From: Hydrotalea flava
GTDB lineage: Bacteria > Bacteroidota > Bacteroidia > Chitinophagales > Chitinophagaceae
Assembly (NCBI RefSeq): GCF_001623405.1
Contig: NZ_LUHG01000052.1
Span: 1 to 64,000 of the forward strand
Direction of reading: 5' to 3'
Length of the DNA: 64,000 nucleotides
The position numbers and the translations under genes were made by a program. Of this stretch, positions 44,218-54,085 are shown piece by piece (position 1 is the stretch's first letter; each line of letters opens with the position of its first letter). The notes under the pieces were generated by a model that was not told the DNA's origin, did not search any database, and saw only the letters and a program-made list of their open reading frames with translations.

Positions 44218-46800
44218 ATGATAAAAAAAATAATAGCTACTATTTTATTCATCGGATGTGCGCATGAAATATTTGCTCAATCGTTCATTGTTTTCAATAA
44301 TCAGAAAAATACCTGGAATATAACGGCCCCCAAACAAAACCTGTCAATTTATACCGATGATATAGATGACTGGCTGGTGCAAAAATCAGCAGCTTTGTTG
44401 CAATCTGATTTAGAAAAAGTGATTGGCAGAAATATTGCACTTACACATGATTTACAACATGCACAAGGAAATTTAATCATAATTGGAAGCATAAAAGGTT
44501 CAACAACTATCAACAGTTTAAAAGAATCTCATCAAATAAATATAGATGCCATTAATAACCAATGGGAAGCTTTTCAGTTACAAACAGTTGAAAAACCTTT
44601 TAAAAATGTATCAAAAGCATTCATCATTACCGGAAGCGATAAACGCGGAACTGCATACGGAGTTTTTGAATTTTCAAAACAAATGGGTGTTTCACCATGG
44701 TATTGGTGGGCAGATGTACCTATTGTAAAACACCAAAATATTTTTATAAAAAACGGAGTTTATACATTCCCCTCTCCTTCAGTTCAGTACCGGGGTATTT
44801 TTATTAATGATGAAGCACCTGCATTCTCCGACTGGGCAAAAGAAAAATTTGGCGGTATTAATCATCATGTATATGAGAAAGTGTTTGAATTATTATTACG
44901 ATTAAAAGCAAATTATTTATGGCCTGCCATGTGGGGCAACGCTTTCAATGATGATGATTCACTCAATCCAATTTTGGCCAATCAATACGGAATTGTTATG
45001 GGTACATCGCATCATGAACCCATGATGCGGGCCCAACAGGAATGGAAACGATATGGGCATGGTGAATGGAATTACCAAACCAATCAGGCGGTATTAGATT
45101 CGTTTTGGAAAAAAGGAATCGAGAATATGGATCATCACGAAAGCATTGTTACCATTGGTATGCGTGGTGATGGGGATGAACCGATGACGACCGGTACCGC
45201 TACTGCATTATTAGAAAAAATAGTAGCACGTCAAAGAAAAATAATAGAAGAAGTAACACATCTACCTGCAGCAGAAACGCCACAAGTTTGGGCATTGTAT
45301 AAAGAGGTGCAAGATTATTATGATAAAGGCATGCGTGTACCCGATGATGTTACATTATTATTGTGTGATGACAACTGGGGCAATATTAGAAGATTACCAA
45401 AACTTTCTGATACAGGAAGAACCGGAGGTTATGGCATCTATTACCACTTTGATTACGTAGGTGACCCAAGAAATTACAAATGGATTAATACCAATAATAT
45501 TGCAAGAGTTTGGGAACAAATGCATCTGGTCTATGAATACCATGTTAGAAAAATATGGATTGTAAACGTTGGAGATATAAAACCAATGGAATTACCCATT
45601 AGCTTTTTTTTAGATTATGCATGGAATACGCACCAATGGGATGCAGATAAAATATTACAATATCATGTTCAATGGGCTACACAGCAATTTGGAAAAAAAT
45701 ATGCCAATAAAATTGCAGACGTCTTAATTAAATATGCACAATATAATAGCAGAAGAAAACCGGAGTTATTGTCACCGGAAACTTATAGTCTGATACATTA
45801 TCATGAGTTCCAAAGAATTGTAGATGAATACACTCAAATTGAAAATGAAGCAACAAAAATTAATCAGCTGTTGCCACAAAAATATCAGGATGCATTTTAT
45901 CAATTAGTATTATATCCGGTAATAGCAAGCGCCAATTTGAATAAGATGTATTTGGCAGCCGCAAAAAACAGATGGTATGCCAATCAAAACAACAGTAAAA
46001 TAGCACAATTATATGGCGATAGTGTTCATTATTTTTTCAAAAAAGATTCGTTGATGGCCAATTATTACAACCACGAGCTATCCAATGGAAAATGGAATCA
46101 CATGATGGATCAAACACATATTGGCTATACCTACTGGCAACAACCGCCGGTCAATAAACTGCCGGAAATTTATTTAACACCATTTTCGGATAGTACCCAT
46201 CATCAATCAGAAAAAAACACAAAGCAAATTCAGCCAAAATTTTTAAACAATAGCATTGCTTCAAAAAATAAAAATTATTTCATGGAACAAGATGGATATG
46301 TTTCAATAGAAGCAGTACATTTTTCAGAGCAAACCCAAACTAATGGTATGCACTGGCAAAAAATTTCATATATCGGTAGAACAAACGGTGGTATTACTGC
46401 ATTTCCAGTAACGGCACAACAACAAAATACAGGCACCAATGCCACTACGTTAGTATATTATTTTTATGCAACAGACACTGGTAGTATAAAAATAAATGCA
46501 TACTTCTCTCCCACATTAAACATCCACCATGATGAAGGACTAAAATATGCAATTGCAATTGATCAGGAAACACCTCAAATTATATCCATCAATAAAAACG
46601 ACAATAATCCAAAGGAATGGGGCAAATGGGTGTCAGATAATATCATTATTAAAACAACCGGCCACCATCTTCAACAACCCGGATTACATAAAATAACTTA
46701 TACATTAATTAACACAGGCGTGGTGCTTCAAAAATTAGTGATTGATCTGGGTGGTTTAAAAGAAAGTTATCTGGGACCACCAGAATCAAAAAAATATTAA
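44218..46800 (+). CDS. GH115 xylan alpha-1,2-glucuronidase
   Basis: An 860-aa secreted enzyme starting at ATG 44218 with a signal peptide ending near HEIFAQ (residue 20). A longer frame upstream lies in the SDR gene and was rejected. The GH115 signature segments are seen: FEFSKQMGVSPWYWWADVP, then YRGIFINDEAP, LKANYLWPAMWGNAFNDDD, and GTSHHEPM. It removes (4-O-methyl-)glucuronic acid side chains from glucuronoxylan, acting on long chains unlike GH67. A C-terminal beta-domain follows (about 690-860). It is one nucleotide from the following esterase gene. Confidence 0.93.
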   Translation: MIKKIIATILFIGCAHEIFAQSFIVFNNQKNTWNITAPKQNLSIYTDDIDDWLVQKSAALLQSDLEKVIGRNIALTHDLQHAQGNLIIIGSIKGSTTINSLKESHQINIDAINNQWEAFQLQTVEKPFKNVSKAFIITGSDKRGTAYGVFEFSKQMGVSPWYWWADVPIVKHQNIFIKNGVYTFPSPSVQYRGIFINDEAPAFSDWAKEKFGGINHHVYEKVFELLLRLKANYLWPAMWGNAFNDDDSLNPILANQYGIVMGTSHHEPMMRAQQEWKRYGHGEWNYQTNQAVLDSFWKKGIENMDHHESIVTIGMRGDGDEPMTTGTATALLEKIVARQRKIIEEVTHLPAAETPQVWALYKEVQDYYDKGMRVPDDVTLLLCDDNWGNIRRLPKLSDTGRTGGYGIYYHFDYVGDPRNYKWINTNNIARVWEQMHLVYEYHVRKIWIVNVGDIKPMELPISFFLDYAWNTHQWDADKILQYHVQWATQQFGKKYANKIADVLIKYAQYNSRRKPELLSPETYSLIHYHEFQRIVDEYTQIENEATKINQLLPQKYQDAFYQLVLYPVIASANLNKMYLAAAKNRWYANQNNSKIAQLYGDSVHYFFKKDSLMANYYNHELSNGKWNHMMDQTHIGYTYWQQPPVNKLPEIYLTPFSDSTHHQSEKNTKQIQPKFLNNSIASKNKNYFMEQDGYVSIEAVHFSEQTQTNGMHWQKISYIGRTNGGITAFPVTAQQQNTGTNATTLVYYFYATDTGSIKINAYFSPTLNIHHDEGLKYAIAIDQETPQIISINKNDNNPKEWGKWVSDNIIIKTTGHHLQQPGLHKITYTLINTGVVLQKLVIDLGGLKESYLGPPESKKY

Positions 46801-46801
46801 A

Positions 46802-48742
46802 ATGAAATACCTCATTTCCATTTTTTCATACTTCATACTGTGTATACATCAACCGACATTAGGGAATGTAACATTACCCAAATTGGTTGGTGACAGTATG
46901 ATATTGCAAAGAAATGTACCTGTTAAAATATGGGGATGGGCCACGCCCGGAGAAAGCATTCAACTTCGTATGCTTTCAATGAAATTTAAAACAGTTGCCA
47001 ATCAGAAAGGAGAATGGGAAATTCTGTTACCCTCCATGAAGGCAGGCGGCCCCTATACAATGCAGATAAATGGTCATAACCAATTCATTTTAAAAGATAT
47101 TTATTTTGGTGATATTTGGTTATGCGCCGGCCAATCCAACATGGCACACCAATTGGGCATTCACCTTTATACCTATGCCAATGAAATTAAAAATGATGAT
47201 TTCCCTTTAATTAGGCAATTTTTAGTACCTGAAAATGCCAATTTAGTTGATCAAAATACCAATTACCAATCGGGCAAATGGGAAACCGCTACCGGAAATA
47301 ATTTATGCCAATTTTCTGCAGTAGCTTATTTCTTCGCCAGGAAATTATTTGAAAAATATCATATTCCGATCGGCATTATCAATGCAAGTGTTGGTGGTAC
47401 ACCTATTGAAGCCTGGATAAGTGCTACTGCATTACAACCCTTTACTTCAATACATACATTAATACAAAAAAATAAAGACACCGCATATATTAATAAAATA
47501 GTAAACGCCAATAATTTGGCAAATAATTCAATACAAGCCATGTTAGCCAATGATAAGGGCATTACTGAAAATATAAGATGGTATGATAGTAATTATGTTC
47601 CAAAAGAATGGCACAATATCAATGTTCCCGGTTTTTGGAACGATCAAAGTATACCTAACGTATACGGCATTGTGTGGTATAGAAAAAATATAAGCCTTCC
47701 GGAAAATTTTACCGGTACACCTGGGCAATTAGCATTAGGTAGAATCGTAGACGCAGATGAAACATACTTTAATGGCGTTTTAGTTGGCAAAACCGGCTAC
47801 CAATATCCTCAACGGTATTATTATTTACCCCCGCACTTATTAAAAGCAGGCAACAATAGTATTGTGGTTAAAATTACCAGTTTATATGGAAAAGGGGGCT
47901 TTGTAACAGATAAGCCTTACTATATATCAGCCAATAATGATACAATCGATTTAAAGGGTAATTGGTTGTACAAGGTAGGGTTTGCTCTTCCTTCTAATCA
48001 AAGAATTACTTCTAACTATTTTTCTATTTCATACCAACCTACTGCTTTATACAATGGAATGATTGCACCCATGATTAATTATCGTATCAAAGGGGTATTA
48101 TGGTATCAGGGCGAAAGCAATACCTCAAATGCAGAACAATATGCGCAACTTTTACCTACTATGATTCAGGATTGGCGTAAACAATTTCTACAAAATAGTT
48201 TGCCCTTTATATATGTGCAATTACCCAATTACGGACCCGTTGAAAATGTACCAACAGAAAGTAATTGGGCAATGGTGAGAGAGGCACAGTTAAAAACCTT
48301 ATCGGTTCCAAACACAGGCATGGTAATTACCATTGATTTAGGTGAATGGAATGATATACACCCATCTAAAAAGAAAGAAGTAGGTATAAGGGCTGCATTA
48401 TCTGCTGAAAAAATAGCCTACCACGATAACAATATTGTTTATTCAGGCCCTATATTTCAAAAAGCAGAAATAAACGGAGATTCTATCCTGTTGCATTTTA
48501 CGCAAATTGGCGGAGGATTAATTTCTATTGATGGAGAGCCATTAAATTGTTTTGAGATAGCAGGTGTAAATAAACATTTTGTTAAGGCGAATGCTAAAAT
48601 TATCAATAATGCAATTATGGTTTGGAACAAAAAAATCTCTAAACCTGTATATGTTAGGTATGCATGGGCAAACAATCCAAGAGATGCCAATTTATATAAC
48701 GTGGAAGGATTGCCGGCATCTCCTTTCAGAACAGATCAATAA
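46802..48742 (+). CDS. SGNH-type acetylesterase (sialate O-acetylesterase family)
   Basis: A 646-aa secreted esterase with a signal peptide (about 1-21). The nucleophile is S112 in WLCAGQSNMAHQLG. A second conserved block is GVLWYQGESN (about 430) and the catalytic Asp/His pair is in WNDIHPSKKKE (about 518-528). A beta-sandwich like that of GH2 proteins is inserted at about 255-375 (WHNINVPGFWNDQ, VWYRKNISLP). Despite the family name, context in the GH115 operon points to removal of acetyl groups from xylan; that is inference. It starts 1 nt after the GH115 stop. Confidence 0.87.
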   Translation: MKYLISIFSYFILCIHQPTLGNVTLPKLVGDSMILQRNVPVKIWGWATPGESIQLRMLSMKFKTVANQKGEWEILLPSMKAGGPYTMQINGHNQFILKDIYFGDIWLCAGQSNMAHQLGIHLYTYANEIKNDDFPLIRQFLVPENANLVDQNTNYQSGKWETATGNNLCQFSAVAYFFARKLFEKYHIPIGIINASVGGTPIEAWISATALQPFTSIHTLIQKNKDTAYINKIVNANNLANNSIQAMLANDKGITENIRWYDSNYVPKEWHNINVPGFWNDQSIPNVYGIVWYRKNISLPENFTGTPGQLALGRIVDADETYFNGVLVGKTGYQYPQRYYYLPPHLLKAGNNSIVVKITSLYGKGGFVTDKPYYISANNDTIDLKGNWLYKVGFALPSNQRITSNYFSISYQPTALYNGMIAPMINYRIKGVLWYQGESNTSNAEQYAQLLPTMIQDWRKQFLQNSLPFIYVQLPNYGPVENVPTESNWAMVREAQLKTLSVPNTGMVITIDLGEWNDIHPSKKKEVGIRAALSAEKIAYHDNNIVYSGPIFQKAEINGDSILLHFTQIGGGLISIDGEPLNCFEIAGVNKHFVKANAKIINNAIMVWNKKISKPVYVRYAWANNPRDANLYNVEGLPASPFRTDQ

Positions 48743-48749
48743 AAAAATT

Positions 48750-49544
48750 ATGAAACAACTCAAGCTATCGCTAACGCTGGTATTATTTAGCTGTATTCTG
48801 TTTGCTCAAACAGATACTACCTGGAACAAAAAAAATTGTGCAGTAGTGCTAACTTACGATGATGGATTAAATATTGATATCAATCATGTATTACCTACAT
48901 TAGATTCATTTCAACTTAAAGCAACCTTCTATATTTCAGATTATTTTAATGGATTAAATGCACAAATACCACAATGGAAAAAAGCAGCTGCTGAAGGACA
49001 TGAATTAGGCAACCATACCATTTGGCATCCCTGCAATGGAAGATTACCCGGCAGAAGTTTTGTAACGCCTGATTATGATTTAACTAATTACACCGTAAAA
49101 AGAATGGAAAATGAAATCTTAGCCATGAATAATTTATTAGTGGCTATTGATGGCGAGAACACCAGAACCTTTGCGTACCCATGTGGCGATACCAAAATAC
49201 ATGACACCGATTATTTAGCACCCTTACACAAATATTTTATTGCAGCCAGAGGTGTAACACCGGCTATGCAAAGTATTCAACAAATTAATTTATACAACAT
49301 TGGATGCTACACCATGAATGGCCAATCGGGAAAAGATATGATTGAATTGGTTAAACAGGCTGAACAAACACATGCTTTGCTGGTATTTTTATTTCATGGG
49401 GTTGGTGGCGAGCATAGTTTGAATGTTAGCATAGGTGCACATCATGAATTATTACAATACTTAAAAGCACATGAAAACACAATCTGGGTAGTACCATTAA
49501 AAACAATTGCAGCCTACATTAAAGAAAAACAAAACAAGAATTAA
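48750..49544 (+). CDS. Polysaccharide deacetylase (CE4/NodB fold)
   Basis: A 264-aa secreted deacetylase starting at ATG 48750 after the preceding gene. The signal peptide ends near LFAQ (residue 20). The metal-binding NodB motifs are present: TYDDGL (D37, D38) and GNHTIWHP (H89, H93). A further motif AYPCGDTKIHD is near residue 145, and FLFHGVGG holds the late His. CE4 enzymes remove acetyl groups from xylan or chitin oligomers; the neighbours favour xylan. Confidence 0.88.
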   Translation: MKQLKLSLTLVLFSCILFAQTDTTWNKKNCAVVLTYDDGLNIDINHVLPTLDSFQLKATFYISDYFNGLNAQIPQWKKAAAEGHELGNHTIWHPCNGRLPGRSFVTPDYDLTNYTVKRMENEILAMNNLLVAIDGENTRTFAYPCGDTKIHDTDYLAPLHKYFIAARGVTPAMQSIQQINLYNIGCYTMNGQSGKDMIELVKQAEQTHALLVFLFHGVGGEHSLNVSIGAHHELLQYLKAHENTIWVVPLKTIAAYIKEKQNKN

Positions 49545-49580
49545 ACTACTATTTACTTTTTTACCAATGAATGCTTTACC

Positions 49581-50651
49581 ATGAAAAAAAAATTTTTACT
49601 TCTCGCTACCCTTATATTCGGGAGTTTATGGAGTGCTGATGCACAAACTACTTTGGGTTTAAAAGATTATTATAAAAACTATTTCCCCATTGGCGTAGCG
49701 GTAAGTGCCAAAAACATCATGAGCAGCGATACATCATTTATTTTAACACAATTCAATAGTTTAACACCTGAAAATGCCATGAAAATGGGGCCCATACACC
49801 CCAAAGAAAATGAATACAATTTTACAGAAGCAGATGCCATTGTTAATTTTGCACAACGACATCATTTAAAAGTTCGCGGTCATAATTTATGTTGGCATGA
49901 ACAAACACCCGACTGGATTTTTAAAGACAAAGATGGAAAACTGGTATCTAAAACAGAACTTTTAAAAAGATTAAAGGAACACATTTTTACAGTTGTAAAT
50001 CGATACAAAGGAAAAGTGTATGCCTGGGATGTAGTGAATGAAGCCATTGATGATGACAGCACCCACTTTCTTCGCAATTCATTATGGTTTAAAATATGTG
50101 GTATAGATTATATTATTAAAGCATTTGAATATGCTCATGAAGCCGACCCTAATGCCATTTTGTTTTATAATGATTATAACACTGAAAGACCGGAAAAAAG
50201 AGAAAGGGTACTTCAATTAATTAAAAAATTACAATCCCTGCACGTTCCGGTAATGGCAGTAGGATTACAGGGGCATTGGAGTATTTACGAACCTACCCAA
50301 CATGAATTACAATCAACCATTCAAAGCTTTGCAGCTTTAGGTTTACAGGTACAGATTACTGAATTAGATATTTCTATTTATCCTTGGGAGAAAAATGTTA
50401 GAAAAAAAACAGATAAAGATATTGATATATATACAACAACAATCGAAAATAAACAGGCAGAACAATACAAAATGGTTTTTGATGTATTCAGAAAAAATAA
50501 AAAATATATAACCGGCGTTACATTTTGGAATATAACAGATAAAGTTACCTGGTTAGATCATTATCCGGTGCCAGGAAGGAAAAATTATCCATTACTGTTT
50601 GATGCCGATTACCAGCCCAAAAAAGCCTATTGGGATGTTATTCATTTTTAA
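49581..50651 (+). CDS. Endo-1,4-beta-xylanase GH10 (single domain)
   Basis: A 356-aa secreted GH10 enzyme with a signal peptide (about 1-22, LWSADAQ). The barrel motifs are complete: NSLTPENAMKMG, RGHNLCWHEQTPDW, acid/base E154 in WDVVNEAI and nucleophile E261 in ITELDISIY. A late aromatic is in GVTFWNITDKVTW. Unlike the GH10 at 32131 it has no binding module and no lipobox, so it probably acts in the periplasm on imported oligomers. It is 10 nt before GH43. Confidence 0.95.
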   Translation: MKKKFLLLATLIFGSLWSADAQTTLGLKDYYKNYFPIGVAVSAKNIMSSDTSFILTQFNSLTPENAMKMGPIHPKENEYNFTEADAIVNFAQRHHLKVRGHNLCWHEQTPDWIFKDKDGKLVSKTELLKRLKEHIFTVVNRYKGKVYAWDVVNEAIDDDSTHFLRNSLWFKICGIDYIIKAFEYAHEADPNAILFYNDYNTERPEKRERVLQLIKKLQSLHVPVMAVGLQGHWSIYEPTQHELQSTIQSFAALGLQVQITELDISIYPWEKNVRKKTDKDIDIYTTTIENKQAEQYKMVFDVFRKNKKYITGVTFWNITDKVTWLDHYPVPGRKNYPLLFDADYQPKKAYWDVIHF

Positions 50652-50661
50652 AATTCACCTC

Positions 50662-52377
50662 ATGAAAAAATACATAATATTAATACTCTTCATGCATTCT
50701 ATTGTATGTAGCGGTTATAGCCAAGCTACTAATCATTTTGTCAATCCAATTTTATCAGGATTTTATCCCGACCCTTCTTTTTGTAAAGTAAACAACGATT
50801 ATTATCTCACCAATTCAACCTTTGCTTATTTTCCGGGTTTGCCCATTTTTCATAGCAAAGATTTGGTGTATTGGGAACAAATTGGATTTGCTTTAAACAG
50901 ACCCGAACAACTTAATTTGAACGGTGCCGGTGTTTCAAGAGGTTTATTTGCGCCGGCCATCAACTATCACAACGGAATTTTTTATATCGTGTGTACTTAC
51001 ATTGACAGGTTAGGGAATTTTGTTATTCATTCAAAAAATCCGGCAGGGCCATGGAGTAACCCGGTTGCATTGCCGCAAGTAAATGGCATTGACCCATCTT
51101 TATTTTTTGATACCACTACCAACAAAACTTATTTGGTGTACAATAGCGTTGCACCCAATAATCAACCATTGTATGATGGCCATAGAACCATCAGATTAAT
51201 AGAATTCGATATTCAGCATTTAGCAACAGTTGGATATGAAAAAATTCTCATAAACGGAGGTACAGATCTTTCAAAAAAACCGGTTTGGATTGAAGCACCG
51301 CATATATTTCAAAAAAATGGATTTTACTATTTAATAGCGGCAGAAGGTGGTACTGCTTATCAACACTCCGAGGTTGTTTTTAGAAGCAAACAAGTAGATG
51401 GCCCCTATGAACCTTTCGCAAATAATCCCATATTAACCCAACGCCAGTTAAATCCTAATCGCCCTAACCCCATTACCACAACCGGACATGCAGATTTTAC
51501 ACAAGCAAAGAATGGTGAGTGGTTTGCAGTATTTTTAGGTTGCAGGCCTTATGAAGATGATTATTATAACACAGGCAGAGAAACATTTATGGCACCCGTA
51601 AAATGGGAAAATGATTGGCCAATTATTACACAGCATGATGATTTAGTAAAATACCAATATCCTATTACACCCACTTTCAATAAACCCTATCAACAAAAAT
51701 ATAATGGCAACAATACATTTACAGACTCGTTTCAAACAAATGCTTTAAACCTTAGCTGGCAGTTTTTAAGAACACCTTTACAACAATGGTGGCAATTCAC
51801 TCAATTGGGTATTGCCATACAACTACAACCAAGTACTTGTAGCGGTATGGCTAATCCTTCTTTTTTAGGATGGCGGCAAACGCATTTAAAAGGTTTTGGC
51901 AGCACCACACTGAGTTTTTCTACACAAAAAGAAAATGAAAAAGCCGGACTGCTCATTTTTCAAAATGAACATGCATTTTATTACTTATGTCAGTCGGTGG
52001 AAAATCATCAACCGGTTATTCAACTATATCAAGCAAATGAAAATGCAGATACCTTACAAATGCATTTAATGACATCACAAAAAATTGCGCTCAATGGTTT
52101 ACCACTTCAACTTAAAATTGAAACAGACAATGCATTTTATACTTTTTACTTTGCTACCCGGCCTAACGAATGGCAATTATTAAAAAACCATGTAAACGCA
52201 AAGCCATTAAGTACAAAAGTTGCCGGTGGATTTGTGGGATGTATGTATGCAATATATGCAACTTCATTGGGGCAAACAACAACAAATAAGGCTATTTTCC
52301 ACCAATTCACCATCCAAAACAATGATATTATATATAACCTTTTAAAACAATCCATCAATCAATCCTTACCCGATTAA
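50662..52377 (+). CDS. GH43 beta-xylosidase/alpha-arabinofuranosidase
   Basis: A 571-aa secreted enzyme starting at ATG 50662, with signal peptide ending near SGYSQ (residue 21). The five-bladed propeller has the GH43 triad: base D37 in GFYPDPSF, pKa modulator D144 in GIDPSLFF and acid E211 in VWIEAPHIF. A C-terminal concanavalin-like sandwich (about 370-560: FTDSFQTNALNLSWQFLRTP) matches the beta-xylosidase subgroup. It removes xylose (or arabinose) from xylo-oligomers. It is the last gene of the plus-strand operon. Confidence 0.92.
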   Translation: MKKYIILILFMHSIVCSGYSQATNHFVNPILSGFYPDPSFCKVNNDYYLTNSTFAYFPGLPIFHSKDLVYWEQIGFALNRPEQLNLNGAGVSRGLFAPAINYHNGIFYIVCTYIDRLGNFVIHSKNPAGPWSNPVALPQVNGIDPSLFFDTTTNKTYLVYNSVAPNNQPLYDGHRTIRLIEFDIQHLATVGYEKILINGGTDLSKKPVWIEAPHIFQKNGFYYLIAAEGGTAYQHSEVVFRSKQVDGPYEPFANNPILTQRQLNPNRPNPITTTGHADFTQAKNGEWFAVFLGCRPYEDDYYNTGRETFMAPVKWENDWPIITQHDDLVKYQYPITPTFNKPYQQKYNGNNTFTDSFQTNALNLSWQFLRTPLQQWWQFTQLGIAIQLQPSTCSGMANPSFLGWRQTHLKGFGSTTLSFSTQKENEKAGLLIFQNEHAFYYLCQSVENHQPVIQLYQANENADTLQMHLMTSQKIALNGLPLQLKIETDNAFYTFYFATRPNEWQLLKNHVNAKPLSTKVAGGFVGCMYAIYATSLGQTTTNKAIFHQFTIQNNDIIYNLLKQSINQSLPD

Positions 52378-52398
52378 GCACTTACCATAACAATTCCC

Positions 52399-52406
52399 TA
52401 TTTTTG
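52399..52406 (+). promoter_or_regulatory. Promoter -7 element before the carboxylase gene
   Basis: TATTTTTG matches TAnnTTTG exactly, 20 nt before the start codon at 52427. No clear -33 TTTG was seen. It suggests separate transcription after the xylan operon. Confidence 0.45.
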
Positions 52407-52426
52407 TAATACTAACAATTGTTCGT

Positions 52427-54076
52427 ATGATAGATATTGCATTTAACAAAAATGAGGACTGGATGAAACTGCTCAACAGCGCAGTAAAAAAAAATAAAGA
52501 AAAAATAGGGTTGGGTGGTGGAAAAAAAGCAGTTGAAAAACAACACCAAAAAAATAAACTATCGCCCCGAGAACGCATTGACTATTTAATTGATAAAAAC
52601 ACACAATTTATAGAATTAGGCACATTTGCCGGATGGGAAATGTACGCAGATGAAGGCGGTTGTCCGGCCGGAGGAACAGTAGGTGGAATTGGGATAATTA
52701 GTGGCCGTCAATGCGTTATCGTTGCCAACGATCAAACAGTAAAAGCAGGTGCATGGTTTCCTATTACCGGAAAAAAAAATTTACGGTTGCAGGAAATAGC
52801 CATGGAAAATAAGTTACCCATTATTTACCTGGTAGATAGTGCCGGCGTTTATTTGCCTTTACAAGACGAAATTTTCCCCGACAAAGAACATTTTGGCCGC
52901 ATATTTAGAAACAATGCTAAGATGAGTGCCATGGGGATCACACAAATTGCAGCAGTACTGGGTGCCTGTGTTGCAGGCGGTGCTTATTTGCCTATTATGA
53001 GCGATGAAACATTGATGGTTGAAGGGAATGGCTCTATTTTTCTAGCAGGCTCTTACTTGGTAAAAGCAGCTATTGGAGAAGTAATTGACAATGAAACTTT
53101 AGGCGGTGCCATTACGCATACCGAAATTAGCGGAATAGCAGATTATCGGTTTAAAACTGAACAGGAATGTTTAGATCATATTAAAAGAATAGTGCAACAA
53201 ATGGGGCACTTCCCAAAGGCAGATTTTAATAAAATGAAACCTTTACTACCGTTTAAAAATCAGGATGAAATATATGGCATTATGCCGGTTGACAATGCCA
53301 AGCCGTATGATATGCACGAAATTATTGAAAGAATAGTTGATGCGAATGAATTGGGTAACGGCAGCTCGTTTGTACCATTTAAAAACGATTACGGCAAAAC
53401 CATTATTTGTGGTTATGCCAGAATTGAAGGATGGAGTGTAGGAATTGTAGCCAATCAACGCTTAATAACAAAAAGCAAAAAAGGCGAATTGCAAATGGGT
53501 GGTGTTATTTATAATGATAGTGCCGATAAAGCTGCTCGTTTTATCATGAATTGTAATCAAAAGAGAATACCACTCGTATTTTTGCAAGATGTTACCGGTT
53601 TTATGGTGGGTAGCAGAAGCGAACATAGTGGCATAATTAAAGATGGTGCCAAATTAGTGAATGCGGTTGCCAATTCCGTTGTACCCAAAATAACCATTAT
53701 TATAGGTAATAGTTATGGCGCCGGAAATTATGCCATGTGCGGAAAAGCTTATGATCCACGGTTTATTTATGCCTGGCCAAGTGCCAAAATAGCGGTAATG
53801 GGTGGCGAACAAGCCGCTAAAACCATGCTTCAAATTCAAGTAGCCACATTAAAGGCCCAAGGCAAAACCATTACCGAAGAAGAAGAAAATAAATTATTGA
53901 ATGATTTGAAAGAAAAATACAATCAGCAAACAACCCCTTATTATGCAGCAGCAAGGTTATGGGTTGACGAAATAATTGACCCCATTGCTACACGGCATTA
54001 CATTGCCGCAGGTATTGAAGCTGCTAATCATAATGCCGATATTCCTGAATTTAAAACAGGTGTTTTTCAAGTATAA
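52427..54076 (+). CDS. Acyl-CoA carboxylase beta (carboxyltransferase) subunit, methylcrotonyl-CoA type
   Basis: A 549-aa carboxyltransferase that moves CO2 from carboxybiotin to an acyl-CoA. Two crotonase-like halves are seen (about 45-290 and 300-545). Signatures resemble methylcrotonyl-CoA or geranyl-CoA carboxylase beta chains: HFGRIFRNNAKMSAMGI, GACVAGGAYLP, then LQDVTGFMVGSRSEHSG, GNSYGAGNYAMCG and AWPSAKIAVMGGEQA. The matching biotin carboxylase alpha subunit is not in the window. It likely works in leucine or branched-acid breakdown; the exact substrate is uncertain. Confidence 0.85.
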   Translation: MIDIAFNKNEDWMKLLNSAVKKNKEKIGLGGGKKAVEKQHQKNKLSPRERIDYLIDKNTQFIELGTFAGWEMYADEGGCPAGGTVGGIGIISGRQCVIVANDQTVKAGAWFPITGKKNLRLQEIAMENKLPIIYLVDSAGVYLPLQDEIFPDKEHFGRIFRNNAKMSAMGITQIAAVLGACVAGGAYLPIMSDETLMVEGNGSIFLAGSYLVKAAIGEVIDNETLGGAITHTEISGIADYRFKTEQECLDHIKRIVQQMGHFPKADFNKMKPLLPFKNQDEIYGIMPVDNAKPYDMHEIIERIVDANELGNGSSFVPFKNDYGKTIICGYARIEGWSVGIVANQRLITKSKKGELQMGGVIYNDSADKAARFIMNCNQKRIPLVFLQDVTGFMVGSRSEHSGIIKDGAKLVNAVANSVVPKITIIIGNSYGAGNYAMCGKAYDPRFIYAWPSAKIAVMGGEQAAKTMLQIQVATLKAQGKTITEEEENKLLNDLKEKYNQQTTPYYAAARLWVDEIIDPIATRHYIAAGIEAANHNADIPEFKTGVFQV

Positions 54077-54085
54077 TATCATTCC

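Noticed and set aside
48579-48749. Longer start of the CE4 deacetylase inside the esterase gene
   Set aside because: The signal peptide begins at ATG 48750; the upstream residues are a shadow of the esterase gene.
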